The notes under the pieces were generated by a model that saw only the letters and a program-made list of their open reading frames with translations, was not told where the DNA came from and searched no databases. From Prunella strophiata (taxonomy: Eukaryota > Chordata > Aves > Passeriformes > Prunellidae): a stretch of 64,000 nt of DNA. This document shows positions 1 through 11,529 of the stretch, in pieces. Made by a program: the position numbers and the translations under genes. Location of the stretch: the NCBI GenBank assembly GCA_036583965.1, contig JAZBQD010000015.1, forward strand, positions 65,502,330 through 65,566,329. Reading direction: 5' to 3'. Each line of letters begins with the position of its first letter. Within the stretch, counting starts at the first letter, position 1.

Positions 1-385
1 CCTTCAGAATGAACTGAATGCTTTGTGTGAACATTTTGAAAGTCTCTTTACTCTGTTTTTATTACAGAAATCTTAATGCCTTTCCAGGAGAATAGAATTG
101 GTACTTGGTTCTTTGAAGCTTGTTCTCAGATAAATGCCTGAGACATTTTATCTCAGATAAATGCCTGAGACAAAAGGGGACACCATTTTATCATCTTCCA
201 TTGGGCAGCTATTGCAGTTGTTTTGTAGTGCAGGGTTGCCTGAACATTTAGGGAAGCTGAGTTCATCCTCTTTATTAACTCTCCTCTCCCTGCTTTTCAA
301 CTCCCTCTTCTCTTGGTGCTGTTCTAGTGGTCTTTCCAAACACAGAAGAAGGAGTCTGCTAGGATTGCTGAGAAAAAGAAAGAGA
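1..385. other. non-coding flank, no recognised gene
   Basis: AT-rich sequence with no recognised gene or mobile element. It contains the 22-bp spaced direct repeat listed separately. Open frames here (for example 161-400) overlap the edge of the CR1 and show no protein-family features. Confidence 0.6.
124..172. repeat. 22-bp direct repeat, two copies
   Basis: The word starting TCTCAGATAAATG and ending GAGACA occurs exactly at 124-145 and again at 151-172, separated by TTTTA (27-bp period). This is a small local duplication. No function is implied. Confidence 0.9.
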
Positions 386-803
386 CATAGAATCATTTAG
401 GTTGGAAAAGAGCCCTTTGTTCATCAAAAATACCAAGCCCAGCACTAAACCATATCCCTCAGTGCCGCACCTACACCTTTTTTAAATATTTCCAGGGATG
501 GCAACTCAACCACTTTACTGGGCAGTCTGTTCCAGTGACTGACAGCCCTACCAATGAAGAAATTGATAATATCCAACCTAAACCTTCCCTGGTGCAACTT
601 GAGGTTGTTTCCTTCCATCCTGTCCCTTGTTGCTCTGGAGAAGAGACCGACTCCCACCTGGCTACAGCCTTCCGGCTACAACTTCTACAGGCAGTTGTAG
701 AGAGGGATATATGGTGCCCCTGGACCTCCTTTTCTCCAGGGGAAACACCCCCAGCTCCCTCAGCCACTTCTCAGATGACTTTTTCTCTAGACCCTTCATC
801 AGT
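386..803 (-). mobile_element. CR1 LINE, 5'-truncated 3' end
   Basis: Read on the minus strand, the block runs from a GATGAAGGGTCTAGAG-like stretch near 803, through the conserved end of CR1 ORF2, to a short 3' UTR. It finishes with CCAACCTAAATGATTCTATG at the left edge, the hallmark 3' end of avian CR1 elements. CR1 is a non-LTR retrotransposon whose copies are usually 5'-truncated, as here. The copy keeps about 415 bp. The end of the ORF2 frame is still readable, suggesting moderate age. The 3' end is well fixed by the CATAGAATCATTT word at about 386; the 5' edge is approximate. Confidence 0.92.
445..657 (-). pseudogene. CR1 ORF2 C-terminal remnant
   Basis: This 70-codon minus-strand frame is the C-terminal end of the CR1 ORF2 polyprotein (endonuclease and reverse transcriptase). 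Typical ORF2-tail words are visible: LFSRATRDR near the start, the GRFRLDI block, then HWNRLP, SLEIFKK and a terminal ALRDMV before the stop. All catalytic domains lie upstream and are missing, so the copy cannot move itself. It lies inside the CR1 copy at 386-803 and is not a host gene. The retained terminal stop matches the usual ORF2 end a short distance before the CR1 3' UTR. Confidence 0.9.
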
Positions 804-1096
804 TTTTGGTTTTTTTTCCATGTCAGTGATAATCATAGGAGAGCCTAGGAAACAAGAAACTGAAGCAATAGCAAATGCTGATGTTAAATAATGGAAAACT
901 TTTTGTATAGGATGTACCTAACTATGAATTGATATGCTTTAGTTTGAGAGCTTGTGATAAATTGTTCTGGTCTTTCTCCATTGTAATCAATGCCACAGAA
1001 AGAGTGAATGAATATCCACAGCCAACCCCATTTGTTGAAATTACTGTGACCCATGATGTTTAATCAGAAAAGCCTCCTCCTGAAATGTGGGCAACA

Positions 1097-1113
1097 CCCA
1101 TTTTAAAAATGGG
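1097..1113. repeat. short palindrome, 8-bp arms
   Basis: CCCATTTT at 1097-1104 pairs perfectly with AAAATGGG at 1106-1113 around a single A. It could form a tiny hairpin. A consensus-like splice donor (GAA then GTAAGTG) follows about 10 bp later, but no convincing exon goes with it. Confidence 0.7.
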
Positions 1114-3169
1114 CTGTTTTGGAAGTAAGTGATGTATGTACCTCTGGATTTTATTGTCAGTCTGAAAGCAAAAGCTTTGGATTCCAAGTAGAAGGATGAC
1201 TGAAATGAGAGAAACTTAAAAGATTTTACTTAAGCTGTATCAGGCTGTCTCTTTTATAGAGGTTTGTGTATGTGACATATGGAAGAGCTGTAAGAAGCAA
1301 AGTGACATATGTGCTTTGCTTGGGCCAAAGTCCTAGAAAAAGTCAGATATGAGTTAGTTTATGTGGTACGTGGAAGGCTAGGAATAGAAACTGCCACCTT
1401 TGCTGTTAGTGTTATCTTCCAACAAACGTTTTTGCAAGCTTCAAAGCGAAACTAAAGTATCTTAAAATGAATTGCCTTTTTTTTTTCTTTTTGTACAGAG
1501 ATTGACACTGCAGGGAGGGAGGGAATCTTAGTGTTCCAATGATTAAAGACTGCCATCTGGAAATTAGTGAAGTAACCTCATATAAATATCTAGTATATAG
1601 ATTAAATTAATTTAATTCATTATGGTCAAAATTCATCCAGTTTTTGGAGGAAAGAGGATATAAACACTTCAAAGGGACTAGCATTTAAATTATACCCCAC
1701 ATTTAGGAGAGCTTACAGTGGTGCTGCTAGTGAAGAAAGGACATTTTATGTGTTCTTTACTATTTTAGATTGTGTAGGGAGTTTCAGGTTTTCATTAGAA
1801 GTCTGAACAGCAAAAATATATTCATGGATGTTGTACTGAGTTTGATTAATACTATAGTAAAAGCTCTACTTTTACATACTCCAAAAACCTGAATTGGATT
1901 ATATTGTTTTGTAATATCTTTCTATTGGAACTGCTAAATAGTATTCCTTGCACATTTAAATTTCAGAATGATCAAGCTACCATTTTTAAATCTCTTGTAT
2001 TATGAAAAAATGTTTTTAGGCTTTGCTCGGGGAATAGTTATTCATGGAAAAAAAATATGAGGAAGGAGTTGAACTTCTGAATCTTATTACCAAAGGCAGA
2101 GCTCTTTTTTTGATGGCAGTGTTTCATGCCTTTACCTCTGCTGTGAACTCACTCTCAAAAAAAGCTGTAATCTTGTGGGACATGGGTGTTGTTGAGAAAT
2201 ACCCAGTGAGCTCTGAAGTTTATGACAAGAGCGAGCTCTCAAGGATTAAGGCAAAAGAATGTGTCATTTCTCATTTGTGTCCACACGTGAACAATAGTCC
2301 AAGATAGTCTATTTGAAATTTTTTTGATACTTCCGTGGATGTGCAGAAATAACTCTCATGCATCTAAATATTGTCAAGACTTGCAGAATTCTTACATATC
2401 TATAGTCTTGAGTGTCAGCTGAGCAAGGGATTTTGGAATCTTCCTTTACTGCCTGAGGTCTCTAAGAAGAACTGGCAGCAGTAACCAGTGTTGCAGTAAG
2501 TTTCTGTGCCATTCCTTTCACATAAGAGTCTCCCCTACAACACTATGTATGTGTAAGTTATCATCCACACAAGCAGGGGAAAAATCCCTCACTAGTCCAA
2601 TTTTATGTTGCTTACTCAAAAATTTTCTCCAAGGACAGAAAAAAAAATTCTATTTTTGGGCCATACACATTCCTTACCTGCTCCTTTTTTTAAAAGATAA
2701 CTTCTCTAAAGCAACGCTATCGTTAACTTAGTGCAAAATCTTAATAAGCTAGGTGAGTTAAATATGAAGGATGAAACAGATTCTTTTAGCATTATAGTGA
2801 GAGTTCCTCTTTTTTCTTTTTTATGTTGGCCATTGAATATTTGAAGATAAAAATCAGATCTTGGATCTAATCTGAGAATATATGGGGCTTTTCAGTAATG
2901 ATTTCTAAATTGTTGCTTCTTTTTTTTTCATTTTTCTCCTCAAAGGTGACAATGTTTTCTTGACATTCTGAGGTAGGCAAATGGGCTGGTCAGTGTTGGA
3001 AAGCATATGTTTGGACACAGAATCTTTTCTGTGCATTTTAAATCTGAGTAGAAGCTTCTAGAAAGCAAACTGTAAGATATCCAACTTGTACCATAAGCCC
3101 AAAATAATATTTGTGTGCCTGCTTGTTTTAGACACATAAAGATTAGTAATTTTAGATTTTGGAGCTGTT

Positions 3170-3262
3170 TTTTTCTGGCAGGGTTGGGGGGTTTTGTTTG
3201 ATTTTTTTTTATTGTTGTTGATATTTTATTGTTGATTTATTTTTATTTTATTTTCTTCTTGT
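3170..3262. repeat. T/G-rich low-complexity tract
   Basis: A run built almost entirely of T with scattered G, including repeated TTGTTG and TTTTATT words. It is low-complexity DNA with no coding or element signature. Confidence 0.8.
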
Positions 3263-4554
3263 TGTGTGGGAATATGTGTTACTCAGAGGGAAACTTTGAA
3301 CTATTTTCCCAAAACTAAGGTAGTTACTTAACCAATTTTAGGTGAGTAGTGCCCCTCAGAATACTGAGGCTGTACCATTGAACAGTTCCAGAAGTGCTAC
3401 TGCTGCAGTGTGTGTGCCTAGGGAATAAATAATTTCATCACACCTGTCTTTCAACATGGAAAGACAAAAAGGGAGGCAAAGCAACTGATGTGGAAATAAT
3501 TTTTTTTTTTCTTAAAAACATGGAGCTTGAAACTTTTCTAGTTGCAAGAATCTTCCAGAATCTTACTAAAATTCTGATTCATCTGAACCCAAAAGCATAT
3601 TTTTCCTGTTTTTAATCCCATCTTGATCTGTCCATATTCTGTTATTTACATGTACATAAATGTGAAGCTGAAAAAATGTTGTGCACATGATGCCTATCTT
3701 TTTTTCAAAGTAAGAGGAGTACAGCTAAAAAAGCAGTCCAGCTTTGACATTTTCCTGATTATTAATATTCAAGAAGGAGATAGTAGAGTTGAGAATGGTT
3801 TGTATCGCACCAAAGAGATTAAGGATGCAAGGTAGAGGGAAATCAAGCTCTATTTGTTCCCGACACAACGCATTTCTTGTTTTGAACACCAAAAGTAGTA
3901 GCAGTGAAGTGCATGTGGGAGTTAAAAAGGATGATTTTCTACACAGTATTGTCTGAAAAAAAAAAAAAACCCGTTTCAGTGTCTAAAAGTACAGTATAGA
4001 AATAGTTATTTAAGATAGCAGTTCTGTAGGCTATTTCTTGATCTGTTTGCAGTCTGGTCAGAAATAATGAAGGACTTTGAATTAAATTTCTATATTGTGC
4101 TTATCAGAAAACATTTTTGTATTGAAAGAGACATCAGAATTTCATGACAAAAAGGTAATACTGCTGTGGGAGTGGCTAGGGGAACTGGTGATAAAAAGAA
4201 ATTCTGCAAATATCCTGAAGTGGGAGAAAGTAACACGTTGCTGTTCAGATATCACCGCAGTTTCAAAGCAGTTGAAGGGAAACACAAAGTTACTTGCTGT
4301 AGCCCAGGAGATTAAATGCTCTCTCCTCCTTTGAAAAGAAATGTATTTGACCAAGTCAGAAGAGAGGCAAAATTCCAGCAGCATATAAAAGGAGGTGAGA
4401 GTCATCAGGAAGAAGAAACAAATAATTAAACTGCAGAATTATGCTTTCCCTCAGTTCCCAGGAGTAAGGGGTGCCCTCAAGTCTCCCAGTTGCCAAGCCT
4501 ACTAGCAGTGTGTGATATGAAGCATTGCCCACAGAACGTACAGTCAGGGATTGG

Positions 4555-5000
4555 CTATGCCAAATGGGCATCCACAAATCCAGGTGATGAAAGGGAGCTG
4601 GATTCCAGGCTGATGACAGAGTTGGTGGAAGTCACTGTGAGGGCTGCTGGCTGTCACTTTACAGGTCATGACAATGAAGGGAAGTTCAAGAGCACTTGAA
4701 AAAGACAGGCACTGGGGCCATCTTCAAGACAGTCAAATAAGAGGATCCCAGAAGCAACCAGCTGATCACCCCTCCTTCATTCTCTGGAAAGAATAGGGAC
4801 AACATGTGCCAGAAGATGGCTTGGAGGCATGTGAAGGACATGGTGACTGACCAGGCAGTACAACTTCACTAAGGACTAGATGTGCTGGGAAAAGCAGGAG
4901 CCTTGCTTTGAGGAGGTGACTGTCCTAGGGGGACCAGGGGACAGCAGTGGCTGCCACCTGCTCTGACTTCAGCAAGGCTGTGACAGCCTCCAGTAACCAG
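4555..5000 (+). mobile_element. CR1 LINE internal fragment (start of RT region)
   Basis: The plus strand follows the CR1 ORF2 track leading into the reverse transcriptase. It starts with CCAAATGGGCATCCAC, then GGGAGCTGG and an ATCTTCAAGACAG/GAGGATCCCAG stretch. A GAGGAGGTGACTG stretch follows, then the very typical TGACTTCAGCAAGGCT near 4965-4980 (coding the DFSKA RT motif). Similarity fades after about 5000. Frameshifts and stops break the frame. There is no CR1 3' tail at the right edge, so this is an internal fragment, not a simple 5'-truncated insertion. The left edge is uncertain by some tens of bases. Confidence 0.82.
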
Positions 5001-8000
5001 CTAGGTGAGAATGGGCAGAAGGGGAATGGCTGTAGGAGCTCTGCTGTGTGCTCAGCAGGACAAATTCCAGCTCTGGAGATGCTGTGTTACTGGTATGACT
5101 CAGCAGTGATGGAGTTGCTGATGATGATTTGAAGCCAAGGCTTGGGTGGTGGTTGGACAGGTCACCTTCTGCATGGCTATGGAAGTCCCTTCCCATCTGT
5201 AGAAGGCAGGACAGCTGAAGGGACTGTCCCTTGCCACATGGGGAAGGCATCAGTTTGACAGAAGGCCGCCCTCTTCACCCCAATCCTTCAGGCCTCCGGG
5301 CTGAAGAGATGGAGCCTCTTCACAAGAAGGGCTGGGGAAGAAGGGCCACGTGACCCTTAGCAGTCAGCAACAGAACTGTAGGTTGTTAGAAGATGTTGCA
5401 GGTGAGCCAGCAAGAAGTCCACAGTTTGCCTTCTCCCACCTAATGCAGGTGCTGAGGCTGAGCTGCTGGTAAGGAGCCAGCCAGTCACTCCTGTGATGCC
5501 ACTGCTGTGACCTCAGAGATGAAACCAGGGTACACTGGTGTGGTGCCAAGTCATCCCTGGGGCAGGTGTACCCATTTCCATTGCCCCTTCATTGACTTGA
5601 GGTGCCAAGCCAGTGGAAAGCCATCCACTCCTTCAGGACTTATTATTTCTACACACACTTGAGTTTTCTTTACAAGGTATAGCTATGAATTTTCCCTTGC
5701 TGTCTGGTTGCAGATCACCTCTTAGTATGTCACAGGCTGCTTATAAATTTCTTCTCTAGGCAAGTACTTAAGACAGGCTTTATCTCTGTCAGGGGTTCTC
5801 CAGGCAGTGCCTAAGGTGAAGGGATGCAGGTGCCTGCATGCCTCTGCCCTGGTGGTTAATTCCCATGTACTGCATGCAAAATAAAAGCCATTTAGAGCAT
5901 AACATCAGCTGAAGAGTAAAAAGAGGAGTTTTTCTTGCTTCTGTGGTGATTGAATCACAATCTGCTGGGGGAAAAAAAAAAATCTTGCTGGGTTCTGTTG
6001 AGACAAGGGAGACCAAGGCTGCTGAGGTGTGAGTGGTATGCCTGCATTACCATGGTGATGGCAGATCCCCTGGCACCCCTTTATCCTGTGCAGCTCCACT
6101 CCCTGCTCTCACGAGTCATGCTGAAACGTAAGGTAATACCTGCTGATAAGCTGTCTGCTGGACTAATGAGGAAATGTGTCATCTCTCAGCTATTTAAGAG
6201 TTTCTTTCCTCCCCTTGGCTTGTGCTTTTTTATCACAGCTACTCTGCAGACCACATCCTTAGAGGGTTGGTTGTCATTTCTTTGGGTTATAGTCTGACTA
6301 GCTTTTAGGTGACAGAGAGAGAGGTGGTGCAGGTTGGGAGGAGGTGCTGACAAGTCCTGTCATTTTCATGTCATGAAAAGAATTCTGGATGATGGAAATC
6401 TCAGAAAATCTTTTCCATATTCATACTGTACCTCTTGTTGTGATAGCATGCAATCAGAAATAAAACACAAGCTAAGTTCAGCTAGCACGGGTCAGAGGGC
6501 AGATTGTCTCTAGAAATTTTCCTTGGCATGGTTTGACAAGCAGGTTATCTTTCTGTGAAGATGTTCTCCTATGATTATATTTGTGAGTACATACCCTGCT
6601 CCAACTGTGAGTCTTTTGGAGGAATTAACTCAAAAGTGTGTGGTGGGGCTGTCAGAACACTCGTTATATATCTTAAATGTGATTCCCCCATTGACAGGAG
6701 GATGTTCTGTACAAAACTAAGAGGTGCTGTGTGGTTTGTGTCTGGTATTTTCAGAGTGAGCAGTTAGAGACACACTATGCTATTTTTTGTTTAACAGAAT
6801 GGTTAAAATTGTAGAAAAAGTAAGTTATTTAGTTTTGCTCAGAGTTGTGTTGCAGAGTTGTGGGGGAAAAGAAAAAAAATATTTATTTAAGTGCTTTCAT
6901 ATTGAAATAAAGGTCAAGTACAGTGTTTCTGCTCTGGCTAGAAGGGCTTTTAAGACTGATGTAATTTATCTTTTTGTGCTATTAGAAGTCCTGTCTACAA
7001 TCCAAAGACAAAACAAAAAGGGAACAAAAAAGATCCAGCACCAGAAGGGACAAATCTTCAGTGTGAGAGAAAGTAATCAACCCTCGATTTTGTTGCCTAT
7101 TACAGGAAAGTCATTTTACTGCTGGAGAGACCAGGATTTGTCATGTCCCTGCTTGCAAAAATGAGAAGAGAGAGGGAGAGCTGCTGGAACTGTGGGTCTG
7201 ATGTTCAATATATCTTATGTAGATGGGTAGGTATCTAGGATTATTGTGCTAGATACCATGCCTTATAACCAGATAGTGGAATTACAGAGTTTGAGGACAG
7301 AAGTTTTTAAAAATCCCTTGCTATTTGCTTGTAGAGCTCATCAGAAGAGAGAGGTAGCCATTTGACAGCACTGTGCTACCTTCAAAAGAGCATAGAAAGA
7401 TTACAGACACAAACTGTACAGACAGAAGCTGTGACAGCAAGTTAGTTATGGACACAGCTGTAGCTATAGAAATATGTTTCCAGGAAAATGATTTGCCAAG
7501 TGCCAGGTATATCAACAACACAGCTAGAGAGATTTGTGGCACAAGGACCAGAAAATGCAAAGTTACAGAAAGGGATCTTTAATTTACAGCATGAGCAATC
7601 CTGTGGTTAATTTAAGCAGAACAATCCATTCCAGGGTGATCTAGCACCAGAAGAAAAAATAACACTGCAGAGGGCAGGCAGTCCTGAGTTCTGGCAGCAG
7701 CAAATGCTAGAGGATTCATTAGCCTCTGAGTTATGGCAGCATTTGGGTTTGCCAGTTTGCTTGGACTAGGCAGGAACTAACAGATGCTTGGCTCAAAGGT
7801 GCTGTCAAGTGTGCTAGTCCTGGGAGGGAGAACACACTGGAGGCTGAGATGCTCTTTTGCCAATTTTTCTTCATCTTTATAATCTCTGCTGCTTCACCGA
7901 CACCCTTCCTCTCATGCCAGCAGGGCTGCTCTAAGGGCTGGCTGAGCTGAGAGTCAGGGTGACCCCATCACAGGCCATGCCCTTACAGATGGGGTGTCAG

Positions 8001-8828
8001 GCAGGTGACAGGCTTCAGTGACCATTCTGGCATGGCCAGCATCCAGCTGGGAGCAGCAGGAGACAGGCCTGGAGCTGAACCCTCCAGCACAGAGTCCAAG
8101 GTGTGTTGAGGTGAAAAGCTCCAAGGGCAGGGCTGGGCACACACCCTGACCTGAGCTGCAGCCACTGGGCCCATGGTGAGGGGTGGGTGGGAGTCTCCAT
8201 CCAGATTGCCCAGGGCCATGAAGTCCCTGCAGACTCTGACTAGAATGTGGAGGTTGGAGCATATTTGAGCAGGGCACTCACACAAATGCTGGGCCTCCCA
8301 CACTGTAGCTGCACAGCCTGTGGAGGAGATGAAGTATTGACTGAAAATTCCCTGCCCCAAAGGAGAAGGAAACTGATGCCTCCTGCTAACAGGGAGGAGT
8401 GAAAGATTGGACTAACAGGAGGCAGTTGCCAGACCCAGTTCTGAGGTCCCTAATCTTCACTGATGATTGATTCTGGAGCTGTACTGCCGTGGGAGTGCTG
8501 TGTGTGTGGTTAACTTGTTGATAGGCATTGCAGTTACTTCTGTATATCCAGATGTAGTTCTGGGCATGCCTGCTCCTCTTTCTCTTGCACAGCAGCAAAA
8601 AGGGGAACGTGGGAGGAGAAACTACTGGACCACTGAACATATTTTATTTTTTTACATAAACAGTTTTGTGTGTTACACGGCAAAGTTAGTTAACTGACAT
8701 TTCTTGTAGGTTTAACTATTTGGAATACATTTTTAAATACTAAATTCTTATAAATCCAATCTCAATTGTGTTACATTAATAGAGGTGCTGGAGAGCAGCA
8801 GGGAGAAAAATATTTTGAAAGACTAGGT
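5001..8828. other. non-coding stretch, no recognised gene
   Basis: No recognisable gene. The part at about 7900-8400 is richer in G+C than its surroundings and gives several overlapping frames on the minus strand (for example 7983-8360). None has a protein-family signature, and GC-rich DNA has fewer chance stops. A 125-codon frame at 6787-7164 is lysine- and isoleucine-rich, as expected from A-rich DNA. A possible microexon at 6798-6819 is listed separately. Confidence 0.6.
6798..6819 (+). other. possible 22-nt microexon (weak)
   Basis: A pyrimidine-rich run (TATTTTTTGTTTAACAG) ends at 6797 as a good 3' splice site. Twenty-two bases later a consensus-like 5' splice site GTAAGT starts at 6820. 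The enclosed bases are open in one frame (MVKIVEK-like) but too short to judge. Such pairs arise by chance in 64 kb of AT-rich DNA, so this is only a prompt for transcript data. Confidence 0.12.
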
Positions 8829-8868
8829 GGTTCACTTATATGACTGAAGGTTCACTTATATGACTGAA
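8829..8868. repeat. exact 20-bp tandem duplication
   Basis: The 20-bp unit beginning GGTTCACTTATATG occurs at 8829-8848 and immediately again at 8849-8868 with no mismatch. It is a recent slippage-type or templated duplication. Confidence 0.95.
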
Positions 8869-9500
8869 ACTGTATACTGGAAAGTAAATGTCAAAGGCTT
8901 CCCATTTCTGAGAAAAAGTAGCACCTGGGTTATGAGATGCTGTGAAAAAAAAAAAAAAAAAAAAAAAAAAGGGAAGTTTTTACAGATGAAGCAGGAGATG
9001 TGTTGTGTTGTGAAAACAAAAAGGGTCATCAGTATGAGCCAAAGTGGCATATGCACTACTTTCATATGCTCAGGGCTTATGTCAGAGGTGTGGGCAAAAA
9101 GTCGTGATAGATACTGCACTCTTATTGTTGGATAGCAATAAAAAAATGCCATTAGCTCCAAGAAAGAGGTTAATAAGTTTTCAAGAACTGAAACAGGCAC
9201 AGCTGAATAATAATGGAATAATGGAAAAATAATGAGTATGGCTGGGATAGGAGAGGTATTGTTAATGCTTCTACCAGAAAAGTGACATTAACTGCTGCAG
9301 AGGGAAACTGTTAAATGCATCTTGTATATTAGAAGAAACTCAATTTCCTTTTTTTGTTATGTAGTGGTCCAGATGTATTTGGTAAAGTTTATGCTTCCAT
9401 TAAGTTACAAGGACTTGGAACTGATGCCTTGTTTGGGTGAGGTCACATTTAATCAATGACTTTTCTCTCTCTGCCCCCAACAGGCAGACCTCTTTTAAAG
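8869..9500. other. non-coding stretch with A26 run
   Basis: The A26 homopolymer is listed separately. The rest shows no gene or element. Frames at 8856-9200 are created by the homopolymer and are not coding. Confidence 0.6.
8945..8970 (+). repeat. A26 homopolymer
   Basis: Twenty-six uninterrupted A residues. No recognisable SINE or processed-transcript body precedes it, so I do not call it a retrocopy tail. It is likely to vary in length between individuals and to be error-prone in assemblies. Confidence 0.95.
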
Positions 9501-9553
9501 ATCATAGAATTGTTAAGGTAGGAAAAACCTCTAAGATCACTGAGTCCAGCCAT
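9501..9553 (-). mobile_element. CR1 3'-terminal fragment
   Basis: ATCATAGAAT at the left edge, then a GTTAAGGTAGGAAAAACCT and TGAGTCCAGCC track, is the reverse complement of the last roughly 50 bp of an avian CR1 (the stretch that ends in ATTCTATGAT). Only the extreme 3' end is present. This is a heavily 5'-truncated insertion or a remnant of one. Confidence 0.75.
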
Positions 9554-10662
9554 TGAAGATCTTAGATTCTTACCTCTGGGTTTACACTTTGCTGGATGTT
9601 AGTGACCTTGTGGAGGTTACTTTACCTTTCCTTTCTTGATTTCCTTCTGTGGAGATTCTGACAGTACCAAGGATATGTTGAAGATTTAGAATCTGACAGT
9701 GTGCATCTTTGGTCTCTGTTTTCCTGTAAAGAAAGTAGGAGTGTAATGGCAGGATAGTTCAGGCAAGTTCAGGATGGTTCTGACTGATTGTCAATCTTTA
9801 CAGTGAGCTTTCAATAGCCTGGCTATAACCAGCTGCTACTTGCCTAACAGTGTTGAGGGGCTGATTGTTCCTTGGCTAGATGATAGATCCAGCAGTAGCT
9901 GGCCCGAAGAACAGTTGTGGCTTTGTAGGGAGAGGTTTTAATGCAGCCATGGCATCTTTCTGATAGAAGAGGAAACAATGTTTAGCCAGGAGGCATAGTT
10001 TTAACAGAATAGTAGTGTAGCTGCACTGAGTGATGGGATTTATATATCAGATTGCAAGTGTAGAACCCACGTTTAATCAAAACCTCCAGAAAATGAGAGG
10101 GGAAGGGGAAAAGGTGAGTGGGATATTGAATCTTTCTGAAGATATGCACAGAGAACCAGAGCTGAAATGGAACACAGGGTGTGCTCTCAGCTGCAGATCC
10201 ATCACAGTGTTGGCACTTTTATTTTTATGGAACAACCATTGTCTCATAACAAGATGAAAATTGTACAGTCCTCATCTTTGGAACACTGGAAGGGTTATGA
10301 CTATAAAAGTCATATGGTCTAAGAAAAGTAGCACAGCTTTAGTCAGACTGAAGAATTATTTCATACTATAGAATGTAGAACTCCAGATCACTTGCATTTC
10401 TTTGAGCCTAGATCTGGGAGACCAGCAGATTGTTCAGAGGTGCTCTATATTTATTTACCAAGAAATGGTTCTGTGAAAAGGAGAAAATTTAGGAAGGAGT
10501 GTTACTGACAGATGCTGGCATTCCAGCAGACAAACAAGGGGTCTTTTTGAGGAACTTTTTTTCTTTTTAGAGCAGGCAAGGTATTCTGTGTCTCTTGAAC
10601 ATTTCTGGTATGTTAAAACCCACTATATAAAGGTCATGAAGGTGGCATTTCCAGTAAACAGT

Positions 10663-10698
10663 CTTTTTTTTCTTTTTTTTTTTTTTTTCATTTTTTAC
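10663..10698. repeat. T-rich tract
   Basis: About 36 bases that are almost all T, broken by single C or CA. A low-complexity tract. Confidence 0.9.
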
Positions 10699-11491
10699 AT
10701 ACTTTCACTGAGCACTCTGAAAGAAAGAAACTTCTGTTTTCTGTTTTGCTGAGAACTACTTGTGCCCATTGATATGTGCATCACTAAATGTGTATCACTA
10801 AATCTGGAATGCTGTATTCAGGATGTCAGCCTTGTGAGGGAAGCAACAGCAGCCCCAGTCTGATGTTTGCTATTGTATATGTTAAAATGGAATAATGTTG
10901 AGAAAAAGGTACCTGGAGCTTCTTCCCTCTCTGGGAATCTGATCCTTTGGGTAAATGAACTGCATGAGAGTGAACTGGGAAAGGCACAATGGGTCTCCCA
11001 CAGAGGGAGAAGAAACAGTTTTTTAGGATCCTTCATTGTAAGGGAACAGGAGACAGGGAAACAGGAATTTGCAGTTTAATTGTCTTTTTCAGTGCAACTT
11101 TTAAGCTGTGTATATTTTAAACAATAGATCAGCATGCTATTCAAATCCCAGTCTAAACTAGAACTTGTAGAGGATTTGAGGCAAAGTCCATAGCTGTGGA
11201 AACAAAGAGTGGGGGAGGAGCCTTTGCCCATTCTGTGCCCCTGAACTATGAATTCATGCTGTCATGCTATACAAGAGAGTCATCACACATATAGGCCTAT
11301 TTAGGGTAAATATAGCTAACAATTTATTGCATTGTAGTGTAACAACACAGCACGTACTGGTGTGGTTGCCAAGCAGATAAAGTTAGAAGTAATTAGTTCC
11401 ACCCTCTGAAAAGTCACATGAAAATGAGCACATAATGTCTCTGCTCAGCAGAAACAAGATGAGACATAAATTGACTTGTCAAATTCAGAGA

Positions 11492-11529
11492 AGTAACCAT
11501 GCTAACACAAAGTAACCACGCTAACACAA
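11492..11529. repeat. 19-bp tandem duplication, one mismatch
   Basis: AGTAACCATGCTAACACAA at 11492-11510 is followed directly by the same unit with CAC in place of CAT (11511-11529). The single difference is a T/C transition. Confidence 0.95.

Larger units (their letters stand above)
804..4554. other. non-coding stretch, no recognised gene
   Basis: No family-like protein is seen. The longest frames (2044-2307 plus, 4142-4405 minus) have no recognisable motifs. Visible small features are a 17-bp palindrome at 1097-1113, a T/G-rich tract at about 3170-3262 and an A14 run at 3956-3969. Nothing else is supported. Confidence 0.6.

Noticed and set aside
6787..7164. 125-codon plus-strand frame
   Set aside because: Lysine/isoleucine-rich composition from A-rich DNA. 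No motif and no conserved-looking start context.
7900..8400. GC-richer patch as a possible exon cluster or CpG island
   Set aside because: CpG dinucleotides are scarce, frames on both strands are equally open, and no coherent splice sites or protein motifs appear.
8945..8970. A26 run as the tail of a processed pseudogene
   Set aside because: No recognisable gene body or poly(A) signal upstream and no flanking target duplication were seen.
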